Assembly: GCF_019924925.1 (NCBI RefSeq)
Contig: NC_067237.1
Location: 6,187,001 to 6,251,000 of the forward strand
DNA length: 64,000 bases
DNA from: Ctenopharyngodon idella
Lineage: Eukaryota; Chordata; Actinopteri; Cypriniformes; Xenocyprididae
Reading direction: 5' to 3'
In this document: positions 1 through 11,153 of the stretch, piece by piece
Numbering within the stretch: the first letter of the stretch is position 1
Layout of the letters: each line of letters opens with the position of its first letter
Translations under genes and position numbers: made by a program
The notes under the pieces: generated by a model
Told to the model about the DNA's origin: nothing
Seen by the model: only the letters and a program-made list of their open reading frames with translations
Database searches by the model: none

Positions 1-24
1 TATTAAGTATATTTAAAGAACATT

Positions 25-64
25 AATATAATATAATATAATAATATAATATAATATAATATAA
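25..64. repeat. AT-rich microsatellite (TAATA)n
   Basis: Imperfect tandem array of a five-base A/T unit at the left edge of the window. Pure A and T, with no coding content. Confidence 0.85.
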
Positions 65-116
65 GTTAGGAATAATTAACGACGGGCCATTTAATTCTTA
101 GAAAATAATGCACACC

Positions 117-308
117 CGAGGTGGTAATGCTGCCATGAAGCAACGCGTCATTACCACACCTCAAGACACTGTTCCGATGTTGTATTTTAAGACATTTGTC
201 AGGTTTTTGTCCTTAAAACACTCTTGTGTGTAGTTTAATTTCTTATGCATCTCATCCCAAGCCTCCGTTGCTAATTCCACGACGTCATTTCAGAACTAGC
301 AACGGAGG
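117..308. repeat. Two adjacent inverted repeats, one with a CRE-like loop
   Basis: Two hairpin-forming segments lie close together. The first pairs GAGGTGGTAATG near 118 with CATTACCACACCTC near 151-164, with a two-base bulge. The second is a perfect 12-bp inverted repeat, CCTCCGTTGCTA at 262-273 against TAGCAACGGAGG at 297-308. Its 23-base loop contains GACGTCA, a CREB/ATF-type site. The layout suggests a small foldback element, but I cannot name a family and no target duplication is visible. Confidence 0.5.
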
Positions 309-357
309 ATTGAGCCTTGATAGCAGACTAGTGCAGCTGATACAGTTATTAATGCAG

Positions 358-371
358 TTGAGAGAGAGAGC

Positions 372-402
<31 letters not shown>
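358..402. repeat. (GA)n microsatellite
   Basis: About 20 near-perfect GA units with one C interruption near the left end. A second, shorter purine run of the same type lies at 637-662. Confidence 0.95.
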
Positions 403-403
<1 letters not shown>

Positions 404-636
404 ATAAGCATATGTTAATTAGCCTGTGCCTCTCTCACGGCAGCAGTGTCTCTGACATAGACTGTAAAAGGTCTCTACTAATAGCGAAACTATAAGTTTA
501 TCTACCTCAAGAACCGCACAGTTATTACCTCACTGGTGAGAAATGTCATGTATCTTTTAAGTTGCTTAACCATTTTACTGATTAATTCATCAGAGTAGTG
601 CTGACAAAACGTTTTTGTGCGAATGTGTGCGTTTGA

Positions 637-662
637 AAGAGAGAGAGGAGAGAGAGAGAGAG
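637..662. repeat. Short (GA)n microsatellite
   Basis: About 12 GA units with one GGA interruption. The surrounding 403-1,238 is AT-rich single-copy-looking DNA in which I see no gene or recognisable element. Confidence 0.85.
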
Positions 663-1238
663 TATGCACTTTCAGGACACAATAAAACGTATCTTGTGGC
701 AAAAACCTTGACAATAATTTGTCATTTTCATCCGATTGTTTACTATATTTATTTGCTTGGTCGGTGTCTTTGTGGGTTTTGTTTCTTTTGCGGTTGTAGG
801 CTATAAGGACCTGTTGAAATAACTGAAAACATTTGGTGAGTTTATTACCTGCACTCAGATTTAACATTTTCCTTCAGGTCAGTCCTATGTTCATAATAAA
901 AAATCTGTTTAAATGTCTGATGTATTATCTTGTCCTTTTAACAGTTAAGGGGTTTTCCCGTGACTGACAGCGCTAGTCAAAGCATTTGTCAGTTGCGTCT
1001 TGTTCCATGTTCACAACAGTTCAGTCTTTTCAATGTAAAAGTCTTCGCTACTGACTGACACACTCATAAAGACAGTCTTTGCCGCCATCTAATGGCGTAA
1101 TAATGTAACTTCTGTTGCTGATCACGGTCAGGGACTACGTCGTGCCGTCATGCATAACAACACCCTTCAGCCGTGACTTATTCACGATACAGCACAGCCT
1201 CGCGTACCTTATTGCTTATATAATAAAAGATTTTTTTT

Positions 1239-1258
1239 TATTATTATTATTATTATTT
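1239..1258. repeat. (TTA)n microsatellite
   Basis: A run of T followed by about six TTA units, immediately left of the family X repeat copy at 1,279. Confidence 0.85.
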
Positions 1259-1278
1259 CTGCAAAAAGATATTAGACC

Positions 1279-1475
1279 TACTTTGCTTCTTGCACAATTT
1301 ACAACACTTTCAAAGTTAAATGTCCAGTGAATGGCTCTAAAAGCAGGTTCAGTTTTATCCAAAACAGATGAACGTGAATCTGGCTTTTTGGAAATGAAAT
1401 GTCTGGTGAGTGGCATTAAAAGTTTAATGCTCTATCGCATTTGGAAATAATGTACCACCTACACTAAACCCTACC
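1279..1475 (+). repeat. Family X interspersed repeat, uninterrupted copy
   Basis: This stretch aligns through several blocks to the reverse complement of 41,640-42,400. Shared blocks include TTGCTTCTTGCACA, CAACACTTTCAAA, TGTCCAGTG..TGGC.CTAAAAGC, GTGAATCTGGC and ACCACCTACACT. The copy here has no insert, whereas the 42-kb copy is split by a TTAA-flanked MITE, so this is the empty-site reference. I do not know the repeat class, and the ends are approximate. Confidence 0.7.
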
Positions 1476-1747
1476 CTAAACCTAACTAATAATGTGAGCA
1501 AAAGCACATGCGAGATAAAACGCATTTGCTAGAGCAACCATGATATTTTAGCTCACTTCTGCAAGTCATTGAGCTCTTTTATTGTGACTCGTGTTTCAGA
1601 GGACTTGTACGTATGCGCGCCGTGCCGAATCACAAGTGCAAATCTGTACTGAGGTACAGAGCAAGCTGATAATGTTAGAAAAGCCATATTATATATGGAG
1701 CTGGTTATGTGATACAAATGTTAAAATATATTAGTTTACAAATCACT

Positions 1748-1753
1748 CACACA

Positions 1754-1824
<71 letters not shown>
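1748..1824. repeat. (CA)n microsatellite
   Basis: About 38 CA units, nearly pure to the right of a short imperfect start. This is the longest dinucleotide array of the window and is likely to be length-polymorphic. Confidence 0.97.
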
Positions 1825-1826
<2 letters not shown>

Positions 1827-2388
1827 GTTTTGAGGTCATAACATATTATTGTCCAAGAAACCATGCATTTATTAATCAATAATCTGCCTTGTAATCATAA
1901 TTTGTTTTGTGTTTTAAATTTTGTATTTTATGTTTGTGTAATGTGGACTGTTATTGTCTAATGTAAATGCACCCACTCAATTACTTTTTTTTATTTTTTT
2001 ATCTTTTCTTTTTTATTAGCTGAATTCAGTGGAGAATAATAGAAACTAGTGTAATTAGTTATCAGCAGTGCTGGCTGCTGCTAAGAGTGCAATTATTTCA
2101 GATGCTGAACTTTGGCTGTGGTGAACAGTCTTTTTGTAGCCGTTAATTGCATCCTGTACTTTAAAATGCATGCAATGCATGTTTTGAACTTTGTAGCAAA
2201 CAATTGAAGAACCTGGAATTAAAGTTTTAGGATTTTGGAAAAAGATGTTAAACAAAGAAACATCATACATAAATGAGGAAATAATTTTGATGATTCTGTT
2301 TAAGAATATGCCCTTTGAATCATTCTCAAATTATGTTGGAGGACAGGGTCATGCAGATCAAGTACTGCTGTCATTAAAGTACCGTACT
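1825..2388. other. AT-rich spacer, nothing recognised
   Basis: No long ORF, splice-flanked open frame or repeat ends are visible. T-runs occur near 1,985-2,018. Confidence 0.6.
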
Positions 2389-2560
2389 GTAAACTCAACT
2401 TAAGTTTATCAAACTCAAAGTAATAAAGTTACATAAGATTAAGCAAAAACTAGCATTGGTACAAAGCAATGATGACAGAACAGGAGCACGGTAAAACTCA
2501 ATAAGTTCAGAATACTCAAAACATTTAAGTAAACAAACTCATTTTTTAAGTTAGTAGAAC
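2389..2560 (+). repeat. 172-bp segment duplicated at 10,979-11,153
   Basis: This block matches 10,980-11,153 with one mismatch that I can find (AAACAAACTC here, AAACGAACTC there). At both places it abuts the left end of an F1 element at the same base. It belongs to the element whose ends carry ACTGTAAA-type terminal repeats, seen more fully at 10,896-12,973. The neighbouring F1 sequences are much more diverged than this block. Confidence 0.85.
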
Positions 2561-3312
2561 TTAAAGGGTTAGTTCACCCAAAAATGAAATTTCTGTCATT
2601 AAGTACTCACCCTCATGTTGTTCCAAACCCGTAAGACCTTTGTTGATCTTCGGAACACAGATTAAGATATATATTTTATATATTTTTGATGAAATCCAAG
2701 AGGTTTTTTATCCCCCATAGAAAGCAACATAATTACCACATTCAGTGTCCAGAAAAGTTGTAAAGACATAGTTAAAATAGTCAACATGACTACAGTGGTT
2801 CCACCTTAATTTTATGAAGCGATGAGAATACTTTTTGTGCGCAAAAACAAAACAAAAATAACTTTATTCAACAATTTCTTCTCTACCCTGTCATTCTCCT
2901 ATGCTGTTTACATTGTAAAGACAGTGCAGGCTTCCAGGTTCTACTTCAAAACGGCCAACTTATTATTGGCCGGCTCCTGCGTCAGCATCACACGCATGCG
3001 TCATGCTGCTCACGTGAACAGCGTTGGCCAACAATGAACCAGCATTCTGACATAAATCCTGGAAGCCTGCACTGTGCTTCGTAACATTAAGGTTGAACCA
3101 CTGTAGTCACGTTGACTATTTTAACAATGTCTTTACTTTTCTGGACCTTGAATATGGTGATTACATTGCTTTCTATGGGGATTAAAAAATAAATAAATAA
3201 ATAAATCTTAATTTGTATTCTGAAGATGAATGAAGGTCTTACAGGTGTGGAATTACATGAAGGTGAGTAATTAATGCCAGAAATGTCATTTTTGGGAAAA
3301 CTAACCCTTTAA
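2561..3312. mobile_element. F1 MITE (TTAGTTCACCC family), full-length copy
   Basis: The left end reads TTAAAGGGTTAGTTCACCC and the right end, read inward, is a degraded form of the same sequence ending CCCTTTAA. TTAA borders both sides, consistent with a 4-bp TTAA target duplication, though the TTAA could belong to the terminal repeat. The inner arms also pair, for example CACCCTCATGTTGTTCC against GGAATTACATGAAGGTG. A roughly 500-bp core unlike the other copies includes a GC-richer part near 2,930-3,030. There is no transposase. I recognise the family as abundant in cyprinid fish from general knowledge, not from a search. Confidence 0.85.
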
Positions 3313-3498
3313 AGCAAAATGCCTGAGATATTCTGAAATTCATGTAAATTTTTTAATTCTGTAATGTTTCAACAATTACCTTTGCAATCCTCTGATTAAA
3401 GTGACATCAAACTATTGAATTAACCACAGCAGATGAATGTGGAAGGGCAACACAATCTCATAGCAGTCATAAATATTTTAAGTTTTGGCGAATTTGTC

Positions 3499-4365
3499 TT
3501 AAGCCCGGGATACACTGCACGATTTTTGGCTGTCCCAGACAAAAGATTGCCATCGTGAAACAATCGTGGCGATTTCTCTGATCGTGGCTCTTAATCAGTG
3601 GTCCTACGTCGTACAGTGAGAAAGGTTCAAAGACGGCGATTTTCCCGGTCTTGCGACCAAAGATAGCCTGCGATCATTTTCTGAAAGTGTCAGAAATTCA
3701 GCATGATCAATGTATAGTGTGTTTGCTGCTATGACCTACGTCTACTGACCAGCCAATAAAAATGCAACATTACCTCAAGCTCTTTTCCCTTCTTCTTTCG
3801 CCGCTTCCTTTTTTTCAGCACATATAAAACCTACAACTGCCAAAGTGTGATTCAACATGAGTTGCGTCCCAAATGACGCACTATGCACTTATACACTATG
3901 TACTCATCCGTATAGTACGTGAATTGTATAAGGTTATTTTGTCATTTTACATCGATGTCTGACAGCCCCTCCCCCTCCGCTACGTAATTAAAGCTGCGAC
4001 AGTTGAGTGCATGAAGTGTCCAACGTTCTACACTTCGTTTTTTCTGTTAGTGCATCATCCGGGTATTTAAAGTGTACTTTTTCTTTTTGGAATTTTCAGT
4101 GTGAACACACTACTTGCACTATTTATACTTAAAAACATCATAGAATAGTGCATAAGTACACAAATTGGGACACACCTATGGTCTTTTTGTTTACCACTAG
4201 CGCATGCTGATGACGTTTTATTCTTCTATAGAAACTTGCATCGTAGCCTACGAGTCAATAGGTGTCATCATCATACAGTCTACATGAATGTCGTACCCAA
4301 GTTTAATAGATCCATGTCGCACAGTGTGATTTGTGATGTGCTAAAATCGTGCATTGTATGTGTGG
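3499..4365. mobile_element. MITE with ACTGCACGATTTT terminal repeats, split by a second MITE
   Basis: The left end contains ACACTGCACGATTTTTGGC near 3,510. The right end, reverse-complemented, contains ACAATGCACGATTTTAGC near 4,345-4,362. No transposase frame lies inside. A different MITE (3,863-4,174) interrupts the body. Boundaries are good to about 10 bases, and the superfamily is uncertain because I see no clean target duplication. Confidence 0.65.
3863..4174. mobile_element. F3 MITE with TGCGTCCCAA ends, nested
   Basis: The left end is TGCGTCCCAAATGACGCACT. The right end, reverse-complemented, is TGTGTCCCAATTTGTGTACT. Further inward, CACTATGCACTTAT-type sequence pairs on both sides. The element is 312 bp and non-coding. 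It shares ends with the larger copy at 12,011-12,747 and with a fragment inside 8,161-8,402, and it sits inside the element at 3,499-4,365. Confidence 0.75.
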
Positions 4366-5275
4366 ACCTTCATGCTTACTTTTTTTCTAATAATCATATG
4401 TTTTTGTATGATTTGCATAGTACAAATTCATACTAAATTGGCACCTCAAAACATAGTTAGGTTTTCCCGTGAGATCAGGAAGGGAAGGGAAGTGATGTGG
4501 TTGAAAGGCTCTGTCAGATAGTCCTCACCACCTCAGAGACCACTACATGCAGCAGCGTCGCAGTCAATTGCAGAGCAGTGTACCTCAGATGGCTTGCCCT
4601 GAGTGGGTAATGGAGATAAATTAACATCTGTCTCTCCCTGGAAGGACCTCTGCTCATTCAAACAGAAAGAACTTACAATTTTCTCCTTTCGGTTCCCTTT
4701 CATAGCAGAGCAGTGTAATCCGCAACATCATCACAAGCCATCTGTAAGCCACAGATGTCAGTGCTTTTTTTGACAATTCAGAGGTGAGGAGCCACACGGT
4801 TTTCATATCACAGGAGGAAACGGAGGGGCTTGCTTCTCGCACCGCCGGCAGACTGTATCCAAACATGCCTGGTGGCAAAACGTGATCATAATATGAAACA
4901 TGAGTTCCAGTAAAAAGCAAAGAAAACTATATTTATATTACACTTTGTAATGATCAGCCAAATTGGTTGGGTTACATGATTTAAAATAGGGTCAGATTTT
5001 ACTGTGTGAGATCTTTAGGTGTTAAAAGAATGAGACATAAAACAGAGATAAGTTTAATTAGAAATAGTATATTTACAATGCTCACTTGAGACTTTAAAAC
5101 AACACAATAAAACCAGGAAACTCAGACTGTTAAAAGCATAGAGTCCAATGTACCATACCCTAAAACAGTCCAAGAATCTGAGTGTGCTGATAAGTCCCAA
5201 TGTGAGTGTCCACCAGTGTATATACAATACAAGAAAAGTGATAATCCAAAAGTTTGCAGTTGTCTGAAAAGGTAG
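4366..5275. other. Single-copy-looking spacer with a GC-richer patch
   Basis: No repeat ends recognised. At 4,500-4,880 the composition is richer in GC, and an 89-codon minus-strand frame (4,654-4,920) is open. I see no domain and no clear splice signals around it, so I do not call it a gene. It could be conserved non-coding DNA. Confidence 0.4.
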
Positions 5276-5640
5276 TGATGGGCGATTTCAAAACACTGCT
5301 TCATGCATCTGTAACCTCTCACCCAGGTCCTACTCGCCCCGCTCTGCGTGGGCCTTGAATCTGGGTCTCCGGTGTGGAAGTCGGATGCTCTAACAAGGAG
5401 CCTAAAGGCTGCAACCTCTAGTGTCAGTCGCTCAGAGGAGTGAGGTTTACTCGCACAGCGACTACTAGCTGGCCTCCGTTACACAGCTTCGAAAACTTTA
5501 CGAATCTTTTGTTTAAAATCAGTGGTTTGGAGCGTGTTTCAAACTGCCAAAATCATGTGATTTCAGTAAAGAGGCTTTGTTGCGTCATAACTGTTTCGAA
5601 ACGTTTCGAAATTTCAATGGTTCGCTGCTGGGTGTGATTT
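5276..5640. repeat. CTTCATGAAGCTTCGAAGC-type repeat, interrupted copy
   Basis: 5,276-5,303 and 5,484-5,640 together match the reverse complement of 63,185-63,295. Shared blocks are GGGCGATTTCAAAACACTGC, then CGAA..CTTTACGAA, then GTTTCAAACTGCCAAA. The segment between is a foreign tRNA-derived unit. The right part adds a CATTTCGAAACGTTTCGAAA-like palindromic stretch and a CCCCCAGCGGCAAACC block. I recognise it as a common cyprinid repeat but cannot give its class. Confidence 0.7.
5304..5484 (-). repeat. tRNA-derived repeat unit inserted in another repeat
   Basis: This segment matches one unit of the array at 53,896-54,565: GGTCCTACTCGC, GAATCTGGGTCTCCGG, GCTCTAACAAGGAGCCTAAAG, GCAACCTCTAGTGTCAGTCG and CTAGCTGGCCTCCGTTACAC all recur. 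It splits the host repeat between CTTCATG and GCTTCGAA. An uninterrupted version of that host sequence is present at about 63,255-63,290. The unit begins TGTAAC and ends GTTACA, so its edges are weakly inverted. The tRNA B-box equivalent is decayed here. Confidence 0.75.
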
Positions 5641-6331
5641 CTGTGAACCAGAACACCACAGAGATCGCCCCCCAGCGGCAAACCATTGAACAAGTGTCTG
5701 TGGGTTTTACCTGATCTCTGATCAGTTTTATACATTTGTAGACATTTTAGTATAATACATTAGTATAATTAAAAGGAATAATAGTACGCTTTGAAACAGT
5801 GAATCATTTCCCATTTCCTATCTCATATCACTATGAAAAGGTAAGTCCACAGGTTGGAAACTCCACAATCCAGAAAGTTCTGTTTAGTGACTTTTAGTGA
5901 TTGTCTGTTTGTTTGCCATGCTGCTCTCATTATACAGATGTAGTTCCTGCTTCCTGTCAGGTGACTGGTCACATGATAGGCCATCCATTCATTTCTTGAA
6001 GACATACACACACTTAAAATGGTAAGAGGAATATAATGGACTAAGAAATCGTAAACCACGTAAACCCCTCTAGTATACATGAAATCATTGTCTCTTAATT
6101 GACAGTGTCACAACTTGCCGTCAAGATGTCATGCTTTATTGATGTAAATACTTTTTAAGGAATATAAAGCACACGTTATATAAAGGATAATGTTCGGTCA
6201 GCTGGTTATCACTAAATCACCCTTGCATTACTCTGAAGGGATTTATTTTGTGATAATGACCTGCTGATAAACGTTACAATAGGGTGGAAAAAAAAGGAAA
6301 ACATGTATGTTCATGTACATTTTAAGACAGC
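5641..6331. other. Spacer, nothing recognised
   Basis: AT-rich DNA without long ORFs or repeat ends that I can identify. Confidence 0.5.
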
Positions 6332-6641
6332 TTAAAGGAAAAGTTCACCCAAAAAATTATTTACTGACACCAGTCATTTCAACTTTATTATTCTCATTCT
6401 TTCTGAGAATAAAGCTGCTTTTTTTGGTCACTTGTAACATACAGTAGCTTGTTTTGACTTGATAGCTGTGTTCAGTATGAACTGCTATTTTATGGAAAAA
6501 AAGCAGCATGATGATTCTTCAAAAATTCTTTCTTTTTTTTTTTTCCAAAGAAAAACAAATAACAGCATACCTGTACAGGTTTGAAACCACACGAGGATGA
6601 GTAAATGACAATTTTTCTTTTGGGATGAACTGTTCCATTAA
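6332..6641. mobile_element. F1 MITE, diverged short copy
   Basis: It begins TTAAAGGAAAAGTTCACCC and ends in a diverged inverted form (TGGGATGAACTGTTCCATTAA read on the + strand), with TTAA at both outer edges. Inside the right end is the family mark GAGGATGAGTAAATGACA. The 310-bp body differs from other F1 copies, as is usual here: ends are shared and cores vary. It is non-coding. Confidence 0.75.
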
Positions 6642-7305
6642 GTGATGGGTCATATTGAGTGCCATTTTGCCCACCTGTACTTACGCACCTGCTTGAAGTC
6701 CAACAGCCTATTCTCACAAGGCCTGTTAACACTCTTGGAAAAGTCATTTTGTGATGTTAAAATCAGGTAGCAGTGGTGGATGAGAGCCTTGATTACATCT
6801 CGTCTCGAATGTCTGAAAGAGCTGATGAGAAAGTAAGTGGAATTCAGCACATGGGAAAACCTTAAGAGATTGTGATTTGTTGCTAATTACATGAGACCGA
6901 GGTAAAGGATCGCTCTGTCTAAACAGGAGAGATGCATTACCCCCTTGAGTGAGTATTTAATTGCCTCCTGCTATTTTACCGCACTAGACAAAGATGACCA
7001 TGGAAATTTATTTCAGCAATATTCTCAGAAGCAATTGATGAGGTTCATAGTGCTGTGCATAGTGAGTTTATAGAGCGAGTCACAGTGAATGATTTTCATA
7101 AAACAGATGACTGGATTAAAAGATGGATCTCTGATAGAGCAATTCATGGACCTATGCATTGATTTTTTGAATGTTTTAATGTTTAATGTTTAATTAAACA
7201 GAATCTCCAGGGGTCTGAATTCTTTACCTGTGATTTGATGCAAAGTAATGGTATACATAAGTAAGTTGTCATTTAGCATACACTTGTATCCATATATACA
7301 CTTGT

Positions 7306-7342
<37 letters not shown>

Positions 7343-8160
7343 CCTTACAAGCTTTGACAGCATATTTCAACATCCAAAGTAATGTGATTTACATATTTAT
7401 GGCATCACATGTAGGATTCTATGAAATCCATTTTATTTTTTCCCAAATTCCATTTTAGTGGTTAAATAAAATTTTAGTAATCAAAATAGGGCCCTACAAC
7501 ATGCTGCTCTTTAAATAAGTAAGATTCATAGAAATCAATTCACAATATTATATTTATAAAATCAATTTTATTTTGGATGGACAGGGAAAATAAAGAGATA
7601 GTGGAGCCAAATTTCAGCCCAGAACCTATTTCAGATTGGCAGTGTTTCTGATACAAGCACTGGCTCCCTACCGTTGGGAAGTTTCTTTACAGTACATTTA
7701 TTATAGCTTCAGTCCCCCTTGATTAACACAGAGTCAAAGTAGTTGATCAAGGGCAAGAAGGTCATAGTTTATGGTCCTTGCGAAGTTAAAACCTGCAATC
7801 TTCCACTTACTGCCCCTGAGCTTTAAGCACTATCAACACACTCTCATAACGAAATGTCACTTCGGCAACTGTTACCTGTGTATTACCACCATGTCATCAC
7901 GCTGGTGACATTTTCAGCTTGTTTTAGAGGATTCGGTTTACCCGTAGGTTTACTTACCCTAGTGTTCTAAAGATCAAGTTTACTAAAGTTGTGTTCACAC
8001 TTGTAGTTCAGCCTCTTGGTTCTTTTGGTCCATAATAACTAACTATGTTACAATAACTAAATATTAAACTTACAAATGTTTTTGTTTTTTTTTTTAAAGT
8101 GGACTGCATCTTTAAAACTTGCAACTTTTAAAAGACAAAACAAAATTCCATTTGTATATA
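6642..8160. other. Spacer with a TA microsatellite
   Basis: Holds a (CATA)n/(TA)n run at 7,305-7,341. The remainder is AT-rich with no recognisable gene. Confidence 0.6.
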
Positions 8161-8283
8161 TCAGGGATGGGCAATATCCATCCTAAATAGTGTGTGACAT
8201 TAGTAATATTCAATATTATTTAGGGCGGATAGGGTGGATAGTATGCACATTGGGATGCAGGGTAAGGCAACAGGCAGGTGAGT

Positions 8284-8315
<32 letters not shown>

Positions 8316-8402
8316 TTTTTATTTTATTTTTTTTATTTTTTTCTTTATCAGCTAAAATCTGCAGGACAGCAGCACTGCAGGACCAACGTTGCCCATCCCT
8401 AG
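8161..8402. mobile_element. Short hAT-like MITE with near-perfect 8-bp target duplication
   Basis: The left end is TCAGGGATGGGCAA and the right end, reverse-complemented, is CTAGGGATGGGCAA. Flanks TGTATATA (8,153-8,160) and TGTATATT (8,403-8,410) match at seven of eight bases, as expected for hAT insertions. Inside are a TA/poly-T tract (8,286-8,343) and, at about 8,218-8,262, a decayed fragment of the F3 end (GCGGATAG..TAGTATGC..ATTGGGA). No transposase is present. Confidence 0.75.
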
Positions 8403-8609
8403 TGTATATTATATTCCAGTTTGGTTGGTCCAGTGAAACTGTAAATGCTGTCATTATCTACCCAAAGGTTTGTGTCGCTCTATACTAATGTGACTTTTTC
8501 CCTGTAGAACACAAAAGGAGTTATTATCAAAATGTCAAAGCTCTCTCTTCTCTTTTTCATGCATTGGAATTGCATGGTGATCACTGGCTTTCAAGTCCAT
8601 GTCTATTAC

Positions 8610-8636
8610 AATCAATCAATCAATCAATCAATCAAT
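8610..8636. repeat. (AATC)n microsatellite
   Basis: Seven uninterrupted tetranucleotide units. A short AAAAT run follows at 8,682-8,703. Confidence 0.9.
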
Positions 8637-8703
8637 ATTATATAATAGATTGGGTTTTGAACCTGGGTCTCCTGTATACTGAAAAAATAAAATAAAATAA
8701 AAT

Positions 8704-10895
8704 AGACTAACATGTCTAAAAATGTAAAGAAGTGCTTTTTTTTTTTTCCTTTGGTCACGATGGACTGCCTCTAACGCCCCCTCCAAAAACATAAAAAAAG
8801 AAGAAAATAATCAGCTCATGTAGTTGATTTTGAGGAAAATGCTAAATACATTTCAAATAAATAGATTAATTAATGAATATATAACGTGAAAACTCTAATT
8901 ACTAACTTGGATAAACTGAGCTCAGTTTTCTGTATTGAGAAGAATCAAAAACGCAGCGAATAAACACTAAAAACATGCTATTTAACTGAAATTCATGGAT
9001 TTCTAATGTCAGGTAAAACAAAAGGAAGATTTGAAATGACTGCCTACTGATGAGCCACAGAAACATTTGGGTGGAAAAAAGAGCAAATTTTACAGTGTTT
9101 GAACGCAGACAGAGTAGGACGAAACCTGTCAAACGAAAGGGTGCATCTTCAAAGTGAGAGTAAGCTGAAACTGTTACTTAGAGGAAAGAACTTTGGTGAA
9201 TAATAGTGAATAAATGCAGCCACTGTGAAATGGAGCTAATGCACACAGGGCTGAGAGCAGAGCAGAGGCTTCTGTTTAATTAATGATGGAAACAGAGATT
9301 CCAACTTCTCAGACAGTTACTGACTGAACCTAGGAGGAAGAGAGATGTTATTTTTGAGCAAACATTTGCTCTCTCTACCGGTCATCTCACTGAGAATACA
9401 TCTGCTACTTTAGGCCTCTAAATATGCATTATTTAAAAAAAACTGATGAACAAACAGTTCTGTCCCTTGAAACATTATTATTTTGGAGTTTGTTCCCTTT
9501 CAATGCATCAGTTTGTTCATTAGCGTCATAAAAAACTGTACACAAGTATCCCAATATATACAAATTAGCAGTGAGAGTTGCAGGGAGGTGATACATGCAG
9601 CCCACCTCAGAATCACTTGTATCAGTGAAAGGATAACAGCTCCCCCAGAGGCCAAACATTGATCCTGCCGCCCAGAGGAGCTGAGCATTTTGCACATCCT
9701 TCTCATACAGAACAAGTCATAATAAAGAGCCAGTGAAGCATAACATCCTCCAAAAGCAATAATGCGTGCAGAAAACAACAGACGTTTGACTTAATCTGTC
9801 TAGAATTTTAGACCGATGCTTTTGAGGAGACACAAGCATATTCAATATTTCAAACTGATTGGCTGCGTGCACGAGCACAAGACGTCTTGACAACAAAGAT
9901 CAATGTGCTTAATAAATGAATAAGCCTGCGAATTACAACAGAAAGCTTTATGGAAATGAGATTATGGATCTGCTTTTAAGCTTTCGGATCTGTAGTTGCA
10001 AGACGTGACATTTTGATTGGTGATGTGGCCTTTCTTTTGGCCTTAATGAGGGGTTCGTGTAAACGTCAGCCTTTGGTGATGCTTGTTTAATAATTCTGGG
10101 ATATATTAGGGGATTGTGCTCAAAGCTTTATGATCCGGTCTTACAGAAAATCTACACTGACGCTGTCAACAGGGAGCCGGTGGCAAACAGCGCCCCTCTT
10201 TCGCACTGCTTCTGTCTGTGTTGGGTTTAATTTGGCATGAAGATCATACCAGTTCCTCTCTTAAAATGATGAAAGTGTCTGATTGTGTGATTTGATTTAG
10301 GTGGATTAATGCAGTGGTGTCACTGCTAAACACGACTAGTGAAGGTTACTCCAGAGAGCTGGATCTCAGAGTGTGTGTTTACATTTTTGTTGCTCTATTA
10401 ATGGTGTTTTAATTAGAGCATGATTGCGTTTCTCAAGCGGAGGGAAAAACATCCTGATGCACAGATAAAACCCTCAAGGCCTACGTCTGTGACTTATTCA
10501 GTGTCATTGCGGAGGGGTAGACTGTGCCTGACAAGAGAAAAGAGACAGACTTGACAGAGATGAATAAACATAACATGCTGATTTAATGCAAAATGAGAGG
10601 TCTTGAAACAAGAGTCAGGGAGTACAATGAGATGGAAAACTTGTTTGATCCTTCTAGCCAGCCTAGGATAGAGAAGATGTCAAGTAAGTTTTTTTAAAGA
10701 CTGACATACTTTCGCAACATTGTTGATTGTAAATAAACCAGCATATGAACTGGCATTATGTATAATCTCTCATTCCAGATAAATTATCTTACTATTCAGG
10801 CCTCATTTATTATCATCAAATATTGAGTTTAATATGAGGTGCATGGTATTAAAGAATAGGGCATCCCGTGCAAAATGTTTTATGTTACATTAACT
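8704..10895. other. Long repeat-poor spacer, possible conserved non-coding DNA
   Basis: No transposon ends recognised over about 2.2 kb, unusual for this window. It has mixed composition, with TAATTA/TTAATGAG-type homeodomain motifs around 9,270-10,090 and a GC-richer patch at 10,140-10,200. Two overlapping minus-strand frames near 9,429-9,778 are open but resemble no family I know. Its position 4-5 kb upstream of the CpG-rich exon would suit regulatory sequence. That is inference only. Confidence 0.35.
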
Positions 10896-11153
10896 GTACA
10901 CTGTAAAACCTGATAAGTTATGGTGACTCAAACAATTTGAGGAAACCGATTTTAGTTTTAAAACCAATAAATATGAGTTCTGTAAACTCAACTTAAGTTT
11001 ATCAAACTCAAAGTAATAAAGTTACATAAGATTAAGCAAAAACTAGCATTGGTACAAAGCAATGATGACAGAACAGGAGCACGGTAAAACTCAATAAGTT
11101 CAGAATACTCAAAACATTTAAGTAAACGAACTCATTTTTTAAGTTAGTAGAAC

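Noticed and set aside
226..495. 89-codon frame with RERERERERE tract
   Set aside because: The tract is the (GA)n microsatellite translated. There is no other support.
1480..1500. Telomere-like CCCTAA words near 1,470 and TTAGGG-like runs near 33,490
   Set aside because: Only one to three degenerate units, within interspersed repeats; not telomeric arrays.
9429..9778. Overlapping minus-strand frames of 88 and 92 codons
   Set aside because: They overlap each other in different frames, show no domain and have no splice support. The hydrophobic look comes from base composition.
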